Assembly: GCA_015661465.1 (NCBI GenBank)
Contig: DQVZ01000258.1
Coordinates: 1 to 5,492, forward strand
DNA: 5,492 nt
Direction of reading: 5' to 3'
Source of the DNA: Aquifex aeolicus
GTDB lineage: Bacteria; Aquificota; Aquificia; Aquificales; Aquificaceae
Below are positions 1-5,492 of the stretch, one piece after another. Under the pieces are notes generated by a model. The model saw nothing but the letters and a program-made list of their open reading frames with translations, was not told the origin of the DNA and ran no database searches. How positions within the stretch are numbered: the stretch's first letter is position 1; every line of letters begins with the position of its first letter. Both the position numbers and the translations under genes were made by a program.

Positions 1-552
1 GATAAGCTTGAAGATATAAAAAGGGTTTACTCCCATAAAATGGCTTTAGCCCAGTGCAGAGACTGGCTTGAGAAGAATTTACCATTTGTTCAAATCATAG
101 AAGTGGACAGCACGGCAAAGGCTTGCGAGATTGCCTTAGAAGACGAAAAGGCAGGGGCTATAGCTTCTGAAGTTGCCGCTTACACTTATCACTTAAATAT
201 CCTTGCAAGAAACATTCAAGATTCTGCGGACAATTACACCCGCTTCCTCGTTATAGCAAAAAAAGACTTAAAACCTACGGGTAATGATAAAACCAGCTTA
301 CTCTTCGGAGTCAAAGACGAACCTGGAGCTTTATACAAAGCCCTTGAAGTTTTTTATAAACACGGAATAAACTTAACAAAAATAGAATCAAGACCTTCTA
401 GGAAAAGAGCCTGGGATTACGTCTTCTTTATAGACCTTGAGGGACATAAAGAAGACAAAAAAATTAAAGAAGCTTTAGAAGAGCTGAAGGGGAAAACTCA
501 GTTCCTGAAAGTTCTAGGGTCCTATCCGAAGGCTTTGTTTCAGGAAACTTAA
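1..552 (+). CDS. pheA: Prephenate dehydratase (P-protein), C-terminal part with ACT domain; 5' end outside window
   Basis: Prephenate dehydratase converts prephenate to phenylpyruvate in phenylalanine synthesis, in the cytoplasm. The frame is open from base 1, and family similarity begins before the first Met (position 40): the SHKMALAQC stretch at window residues 11-19 matches the conserved SHPQALAQC-type motif, so position 40 is not the real start. Next come STAKACEIA (37-45), an AIAS segment (53-56) and the catalytic TRF motif at residues 80-82 (NYTRF). The ACT domain starts near residue 99, with the phenylalanine-binding motifs GALYKAL (109-115) and ESRP (129-132), which predict feedback inhibition by phenylalanine. 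183 residues are visible. Dehydratase plus ACT alone is usually about 270-280 residues, and bifunctional forms add an N-terminal chorismate mutase; my recollection is that the Aquifex protein is bifunctional, but that part is not visible. The stop TAA (550-552) overlaps the stop of convergent leuC. Confidence 0.95.
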   Translation, partial: DKLEDIKRVYSHKMALAQCRDWLEKNLPFVQIIEVDSTAKACEIALEDEKAGAIASEVAAYTYHLNILARNIQDSADNYTRFLVIAKKDLKPTGNDKTSLLFGVKDEPGALYKALEVFYKHGINLTKIESRPSRKRAWDYVFFIDLEGHKEDKKIKEALEELKGKTQFLKVLGSYPKALFQET

Positions 553-1847
553 ACTTCAGCAAGGGCTTCTGCCTTTACAACTTCATCGGGGTGGGCTATT
601 CTTCCTAGTATTGCACTTGCCGCAACTACTGCAGGATTTGCGAGGTAAGACTCACTCTTGGGGTGACCCATTCTTCCGGGGAAGTTCCTATTGGAGGTAG
701 ATATACATCTTTCTCCTTCTGCGAGTACTCCCATATGTCCACCGAGGCATGGCCCGCAGGTAGATGTGGAGACTACACATCCTGCTTCCATAAATATGTC
801 AATTAATCCTTCCTTCATAGCCTGTTTGTAAACACCCTTTGATGCAGGTATCACGATACATCTCACATAGGGATGTACCCTTTTACCTTGCTTGAGAGCA
901 GCTTCGAAAACTTTAGCAGCAAGTCTTAAGTCTTCAATCCTTCCGTTGGTACAAGAGCCTATAAATGCTTGGTCTATAGTTATATGTGTTGATTCGGAAA
1001 CAGGATGAACGTTTGAAGGAAGATATGGCCAAGCTACTAAAGGTTCTATCTTAGAAGCGTCCCATTCATAAACGGAATGGTACTCTGCATCCGGGTCACT
1101 CTGATAAATCTTCCAGGGTTTTTGAGCTCTTTCCTTGACGTACTCAATAGTCTTTTCATCGGGAGCTATTATTCCACTCTTTCCACCGGCCTCTATGGCC
1201 ATATTAGCGATGGTAAGCCTTTGTTCTATAGAAAGGTCCCTTATGGTTTCTCCATCGAATTCCATAGCTCTGTATAACGCTCCATCTACTCCTATTTGTC
1301 CTATGGTGTGGAGTATCAAATCTTTACCCGTAACCCAAGGTTGCAGTTTGCCGTAGAAGATGAACTTCATACTTTCGGGAACTCTTAGCCACACTTCCCC
1401 TGTAGCCATTGCATACGCTATGTCAGTAGAACCAACTCCTGTAGCGAAAGCTCCGAGAGCTCCATAGGTGCATGTATGGGAATCCGCACCTACTACTAAA
1501 TCTCCTGGAACTACCAATCCTTTTTCAGGAAGGAGAGCGTGTTCTATTCCTTCACCTTCTTCAAATAACCACTTGATTCCGTGCTTCTTGGCAAAATCCC
1601 TAACTATTTTTGCCTGCTCGGCCGACCTTATATCTTTAGCAGGGACAAAATGGGAAAGTACTAACGCTATTTTCTCCGGGTCAAAAACTCTGTCTATACC
1701 GTATTTTTCCAAAATCTTAATAGCGAGAGGAGCGGTAACATCATTTGCCATTGCAAAGTCGATTTTTGCGGTAATAAGTTCACCGGGATGTACTTCCTTC
1801 TTCCCCGCATGGTCTGCAAGAATTTTTTCAGTTATAGTCATTCCCAT
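549..1847 (-). CDS. leuC: 3-isopropylmalate dehydratase large subunit (LeuC, homoaconitase-like type)
   Basis: With the small subunit LeuD (not in this window), LeuC isomerises 2-isopropylmalate to 3-isopropylmalate in leucine synthesis, using a [4Fe-4S] cluster. The 432-residue protein has the aconitase-family signatures GADSHTCTYGALGAF (residues 120-134), GSCTNGR (297-303) and STCGPCLGG (362-370). The three cluster cysteines are Cys299, Cys364 and Cys367. An NRNFPGRMG segment (386-394) lies near the C-terminus. The length and the GALGAFATGVGSTD segment fit the shorter archaeal/homoaconitase-like subgroup (about 420 residues) rather than the roughly 466-residue E. coli type; homoaconitase or a related isomerase is therefore the main alternative. 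I chose the ATG at 1847 because AAGGAGGT ends 8 bases upstream. The in-frame TTG at 1856 would overlap that site, and the ATG at 1841 sits farther away. The start is one base after the ftsH stop, so the two genes are translationally close and probably cotranscribed. The stop overlaps the convergent pheA stop. Confidence 0.94.
   Translation of the reverse strand: MGMTITEKILADHAGKKEVHPGELITAKIDFAMANDVTAPLAIKILEKYGIDRVFDPEKIALVLSHFVPAKDIRSAEQAKIVRDFAKKHGIKWLFEEGEGIEHALLPEKGLVVPGDLVVGADSHTCTYGALGAFATGVGSTDIAYAMATGEVWLRVPESMKFIFYGKLQPWVTGKDLILHTIGQIGVDGALYRAMEFDGETIRDLSIEQRLTIANMAIEAGGKSGIIAPDEKTIEYVKERAQKPWKIYQSDPDAEYHSVYEWDASKIEPLVAWPYLPSNVHPVSESTHITIDQAFIGSCTNGRIEDLRLAAKVFEAALKQGKRVHPYVRCIVIPASKGVYKQAMKEGLIDIFMEAGCVVSTSTCGPCLGGHMGVLAEGERCISTSNRNFPGRMGHPKSESYLANPAVVAASAILGRIAHPDEVVKAEALAEV
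561..576 (+). terminator. Possible weak terminator hairpin for pheA, inside leuC
   Basis: Nine bases... more exactly eight bases after the pheA stop, the plus strand AAGGGC-TTCT-GCCTTT can fold into a 6-bp stem (one G-U pair) with a four-base loop. There is no U-tract beyond the stem, and the bases also encode LeuC residues, so this is only a weak candidate for stopping the pheA transcript. Confidence 0.2.
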
Positions 1848-1848
1848 A

Positions 1849-3732
1849 CTATACAACCTCCTTCTGAACTACTTCCTCTTCAGATTTAACTTCTTCCTTG
1901 TTTTCTTCTTTTTTACACTTATTCTTGAGGTCTATTCCGTACAGTTTAAATACTTCCACAAACTCTTCACAGGTGATGGTTTCCTTTTCGAGAAGTTTCT
2001 TAACTACAGCTTTTAAAGGTTCTTTGTACTTCTCGACTACAGATTTAGCCTTTTCATATTGCTGTGCGATAATTCTTTTAACTTCCTCGTCTATTTCCCT
2101 TAACAAATCTGGGCTCGTATCTACGGATGTTGTCATACCTCCTAAAAACGGATTGGCTATCCTTCTAATTGCTATCGGACCAACCTTATCACTCATACCC
2201 CACATGGAAACCATCCTGTATGCGAGGTCAGTAGCCCTTTGAAGGTCATTTTCCGCACCAGTGGTTATTCCATCTTTTCCAAAGAAGACTTCTTCGGCTG
2301 CCCTTCCACCGAGAAGAACTAAGATTTTGTTTATTAAGTCTTTTTTATCGTATATGTGTTTATCCTCTATCGGTAGTTGCTGGGTAACTCCGAGAGCCAT
2401 TCCCCTCGGGATTATAGAAATTTTATGAACTCTATCATCGTCTTCGGAAACAAATCCCATTAGAGCATGTCCGGCTTCATGGATAGCTATCTTTTCCTTT
2501 TCCTTAGGAGATATCTTTATTCCTTTTCTTTCAAGACCCATGGTAATTCTATCTAGGGCTTCTTCTATTTCTTCCATACTTATCTCGTTTTTCCCTTTTC
2601 TCGCAGCAAGTAGAGCAGCTTCATTGAGAAGGTTTTCCAAATCTGCGCCGGTAAAGCCTGGAGTAGCCCTTGCTATCCATTCTAAGTCTACATCTTTTGC
2701 CAACTTTTTATTCTTCGCGTGCACTTTTAGAATTTCGTATCTACCCCTTACATCGGGTTTCGGAATGAAGATTTGTCTATCGAATCTTCCAGGTCTAAGA
2801 AGGGCAGGGTCTAAGATATCCGGTCTGTTTGTTGCTGCTATTACTATAATTCCGTCGGACGTGTCAAACCCGTCCATTTCTACCAATAGCTGGTTTAAAG
2901 TCTGCTCTCTTTCATCGTGTCCTCCTCCTATGGGTATTGCTCCCCTTGAACGACCTACAGCGTCAATTTCATCTATGAAGATTATGCACGGAGCATGTTT
3001 TTTCGCAGTTTCGAATAAATCCCTTACTCTAGCCGCTCCGACTCCTACAAACATTTCGACAAAGTCGGAACCGGAGACGGATATAAAGGGAACATGGGCT
3101 TCTCCTGCTATAGCTTTGGCAAGTAATGTTTTTCCAACCCCCGGTTCACCGTACAGTAGAACTCCTTTTGGTGGTCTACCACCGAGTTTTTGAAATTTAA
3201 CTGGGTCTTTTAGATATTCAATAATTTCCTTTACCTCTTCCTTAACTTCGTCTATCCCAGCTACGTCATTGAAGGTTACCTTAGGCTTTTCTTCTATGTA
3301 TAGTTTTGCTCTGCTTTTGCCGAAGTTAAAGGCTCGTGTAGCGTTCGCTCCACCGGACATCTGCCTGAGAATAAGTATCCATATACCGATAAATAGAAGT
3401 ATCGGAAGCCAGGATATTAAAAGGTTTATAAACCATCCTCCCGGCGGTTCTGGATTGGACACTTCTACTCTTACCCCTTTTTCAATAAGTTTATCGACTA
3501 TATTGGAGTTAGAAGGAAGAATTACCTCGAGGCGTTGACCATCTTTTGTTTGAACTATAACCGTATTTCCCTTTACTTGAGCGTAAGATATCTTTCCTTC
3601 TTCAACGAGTTTTACAAATTCGTTAAGGGAGACTTTTGTGGTAAACTCCCTTTTAGTTTCGAATAGGTTAAAGGCTACTATTGCAGCTCCGATAAATATT
3701 AGCCATATAAACATATTTTTTAACGCGTTCAT
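1849..3732 (-). CDS. ftsH: ATP-dependent zinc metalloprotease FtsH
   Basis: FtsH is a hexameric membrane-anchored AAA+ protease that extracts and degrades misfolded membrane proteins and selected cytoplasmic regulators. The 627-residue protein is full length. Transmembrane segments lie at about 7-24 and 101-123, flanking a non-cytoplasmic domain of roughly 75 residues. In the AAA+ domain I see Walker A GEPGVGKT (195-202), the pore loop FVGVG (228-232), Walker B IIFIDEID (250-257) and the second region of homology with arginine fingers Arg316 and Arg319 (GRFDR). The protease domain has HEAGH (418-422), giving zinc ligands His418 and His422 and catalytic Glu419, with Asp496 in TGAEND as the probable third ligand. 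No key residue is missing. The tail from about 605 is a charged Lys/Glu-rich extension ending in hydrophobic VV. The ATG has a strong doubled Shine-Dalgarno. leuC starts one base after the stop and rimM lies 162 bp upstream; neither suggests a specialised substrate. Confidence 0.98.
   Translation of the reverse strand: MNALKNMFIWLIFIGAAIVAFNLFETKREFTTKVSLNEFVKLVEEGKISYAQVKGNTVIVQTKDGQRLEVILPSNSNIVDKLIEKGVRVEVSNPEPPGGWFINLLISWLPILLFIGIWILILRQMSGGANATRAFNFGKSRAKLYIEEKPKVTFNDVAGIDEVKEEVKEIIEYLKDPVKFQKLGGRPPKGVLLYGEPGVGKTLLAKAIAGEAHVPFISVSGSDFVEMFVGVGAARVRDLFETAKKHAPCIIFIDEIDAVGRSRGAIPIGGGHDEREQTLNQLLVEMDGFDTSDGIIVIAATNRPDILDPALLRPGRFDRQIFIPKPDVRGRYEILKVHAKNKKLAKDVDLEWIARATPGFTGADLENLLNEAALLAARKGKNEISMEEIEEALDRITMGLERKGIKISPKEKEKIAIHEAGHALMGFVSEDDDRVHKISIIPRGMALGVTQQLPIEDKHIYDKKDLINKILVLLGGRAAEEVFFGKDGITTGAENDLQRATDLAYRMVSMWGMSDKVGPIAIRRIANPFLGGMTTSVDTSPDLLREIDEEVKRIIAQQYEKAKSVVEKYKEPLKAVVKKLLEKETITCEEFVEVFKLYGIDLKNKCKKEENKEEVKSEEEVVQKEVV
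1856..1863 (-). promoter_or_regulatory. leuC ribosome binding site inside the ftsH 3' end
   Basis: The minus strand reads AAGGAGGT, a full 8-base complement to the usual 16S anti-Shine-Dalgarno, followed by 8 bases and then the leuC ATG at 1847. The site falls in the last FtsH codons (Lys-Glu-Val before Val-stop). It decides the leuC start: the in-frame TTG at 1856 shares its last base and cannot be the initiator. Confidence 0.88.
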
Positions 3733-3735
3733 TAA

Positions 3736-3744
3736 CCTCCTCCT
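3736..3744 (-). promoter_or_regulatory. ftsH ribosome binding site, doubled GGAGG
   Basis: The minus strand reads AGGAGGAGG just before the ftsH ATG, which contains two overlapping GGAGG cores. The upstream core leaves 6 bases to the ATG, a workable spacing; the downstream one leaves only 3. This supports the start at 3732. Confidence 0.85.
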
Positions 3745-3803
3745 GAAATTACATTTAAAAAATAGTTAAGATGAAAATCATTTGCAATATTATCTGACGG
3801 TAA

Positions 3804-3832
3804 ATTATAGGATGCGATAAAGTTAAAGTAAG
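3804..3832 (-). promoter_or_regulatory. Candidate sigma-70-type promoter for ftsH-leuC
   Basis: A perfect -10 consensus TATAAT lies at 3809-3804 on the minus strand. The hexamer 17 bases upstream (3832-3827) is CTTACT, which matches TTGACA at only 3 of 6 positions. Initiation near 3797 would give a leader of about 65 bases before the ftsH ATG. The region is AT-rich, so a chance -10 match is possible, but its location in the longest spacer of the window fits a promoter. Confidence 0.4.
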
Positions 3833-3850
3833 GGAAGAATATCCACTTTA

Positions 3851-3874
3851 CGGAGAACTCAGCGGAGAAATCGG
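3851..3874. repeat. Imperfect tandem 12-bp repeat in the rimM-ftsH spacer
   Basis: Two adjacent 12-base units, CGGAGAACTCAG (3851-3862) and CGGAGAAATCGG (3863-3874), match at 10 of 12 positions. They lie in the 162-bp spacer, about 20-45 bases upstream of the candidate -35 hexamer for ftsH. They could be a binding site, a short duplication or chance. Confidence 0.5.
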
Positions 3875-3894
3875 TTGAAAGGGGGTAGGAAAAC

Positions 3895-4392
3895 TCAAAG
3901 GGGGATTAGTTCCTCCTTGACAATTACCTTTCTTTTTTCCTTGTCCACTTCCACAACAATATCCGATACGAATGGAATCATTATTTTTTCGCCCTCAACA
4001 ACAAGCACATCGTAGGGTCCCATGTCTTGAACCCTTACCACTTTTCCGAGTTTTTTATCTTTATCGGTTTCAACTTCCATTCCTACAAGTTCATAAGCGT
4101 AGAACTCATCCTCTTCAAGACTGGGCAAGTCTTCCTTGGGAAGATATACCTTTGCTCCCTTGAACTGCTGTGCGGCATCAATAGAATCGTATCCTTTGAA
4201 TTTCAAGATTATTTTATCGTTCATAAACTCTATCCACTCAAGTTTAAAGGGAACATAGTCTCCGCCTTTTCTCTTCAGATAAACCCTCTCCAGTCCTTCA
4301 AAAAATTCAAGGGGCATGTAAGGCCTTACTTTCAGTTCTCCTTCAAGACCAAAAGTATCGAGTATTTTTCCTATTATCACGAAATTCTCCAT
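3895..4392 (-). CDS. rimM: Ribosome maturation factor RimM
   Basis: RimM is a cytoplasmic assembly factor that binds ribosomal protein S19 and helps mature the head of the 30S subunit. The 165-residue protein has the expected two-domain layout and normal length. The N-terminal beta-barrel (about 1-88) opens with an IGKI segment (7-10) followed by FGLEGELKV (14-22), the usual GLxGE-type signature. The PRC-barrel domain runs from about 95, beginning DEFYAYELVGMEV (95-107), then LGKVVRVQDMGPYDVLVV (115-132), IPFV (139-142) and the terminal VIVKEELIPL. The start fits the family N-terminus and no alternative is needed, yet there is no good Shine-Dalgarno: a run of seven T directly precedes the ATG and the nearest G-rich block (GGGG) is about 15 bases away. 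In many bacteria rimM sits with rpsP, trmD and rplS; here it lies between gap and ftsH. Confidence 0.95.
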   Translation of the reverse strand: MENFVIIGKILDTFGLEGELKVRPYMPLEFFEGLERVYLKRKGGDYVPFKLEWIEFMNDKIILKFKGYDSIDAAQQFKGAKVYLPKEDLPSLEEDEFYAYELVGMEVETDKDKKLGKVVRVQDMGPYDVLVVEGEKIMIPFVSDIVVEVDKEKRKVIVKEELIPL

Positions 4393-4452
4393 AAAAAAAT
4401 ATTTAATCCCCTTTTTATAATACCGACATTCTCATGGGGTAGAATACATTAT

Positions 4453-4475
4453 AAGAAGAAAGAAGAAAGAAAAAA
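4453..4475. repeat. Pure A/G tract with mirror symmetry between gap and rimM
   Basis: The plus strand is purine-only from 4453 to 4475. The first 15 bases, AAGAAGAAAGAAGAA (4453-4467), are an exact mirror repeat. In the gap transcript this reads as a pyrimidine run beginning with six U immediately after the gap stop codon. No stable hairpin precedes it, so it is not a standard intrinsic terminator. Confidence 0.7.

Positions 4476-5492
<1,017 letters not shown>

Noticed and set aside
537..548. Inverted repeat GTTTCAGGAAAC just before the shared stops, as a bidirectional terminator
   Set aside because: The usable stem is only four mostly A-U pairs with a four-base loop and is not followed by a U-run on either strand.
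1468..2016. 182-codon plus-strand open frame spanning leuC and ftsH
   Set aside because: It is antisense to two strongly conserved genes, its translation resembles no protein family, and it shows reverse-complement composition such as a long Phe/Leu run from the Lys/Glu-rich FtsH tail.
2540..3193. 217-codon plus-strand open frame inside ftsH
   Set aside because: It lies entirely antisense to the AAA+ domain. The Ser/Ala/Ile-rich product without motifs is a shadow of that coding strand.
3801..3878. Plus-strand open stretch ending TGA at 3876-3878, about 24 codons, including the residues YGELSGEIG
   Set aside because: It has no ATG, GTG or TTG start that is usable with a ribosome binding site and no recognisable similarity. 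The repeat-like GE residues only reflect the 12-bp DNA repeat.
4407..4439. CCCC...GGGG pairing in the gap-rimM spacer as a terminator hairpin
   Set aside because: It has only four base pairs around a loop of over 20 bases, and is followed by mixed sequence before the T-run at the rimM start.

Overview
The window is chromosomal housekeeping DNA, very probably from Aquifex aeolicus or a close relative in the Aquificales. The basis is the resemblance of the FtsH, LeuC and GAPDH sequences to what I remember of Aquifex proteins, their Lys/Glu-rich hyperthermophile composition, and the very tight gene packing. No database search was possible, so the species or strain is not established. I see no mobile element, CRISPR array, tRNA or rRNA, defence gene, or toxin-antitoxin pair.

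Layout, left to right. Positions 1-552 (+) hold the 3' part of pheA: the end of the prephenate dehydratase domain and the complete ACT regulatory domain. It converges on four genes that all lie on the minus strand, read here from right to left: gap (4476 to beyond 5492, lacking only a few N-terminal residues), rimM (3895-4392), ftsH (1849-3732) and leuC (549-1847). The gap-rimM spacer is 83 bp and the rimM-ftsH spacer is 162 bp. ftsH and leuC are separated by a single base, with the leuC Shine-Dalgarno sequence inside the last codons of ftsH. leuC and pheA meet tail to tail and share the four bases TTAA, so each stop codon lies within the end of the other gene.

The genes do not form one pathway. 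gap is central glycolysis/gluconeogenesis, rimM is 30S ribosome maturation, ftsH is membrane protein quality control, leuC is leucine biosynthesis and pheA is phenylalanine biosynthesis. A mixed cluster of unrelated functions is typical of the scrambled operons of Aquifex. ftsH and leuC are almost certainly cotranscribed. A consensus -10 box (TATAAT) with a weak -35 lies upstream of ftsH, so ftsH-leuC may have its own promoter as well as any read-through from gap-rimM.

I did not find evidence of a new biological system. The items worth a second look are small-scale: the TTAA-sharing convergent stops at a tandem 6-bp repeat, the absence of a Shine-Dalgarno before rimM, a mirror-symmetric purine tract between gap and rimM, and short repeats in the ftsH upstream region.
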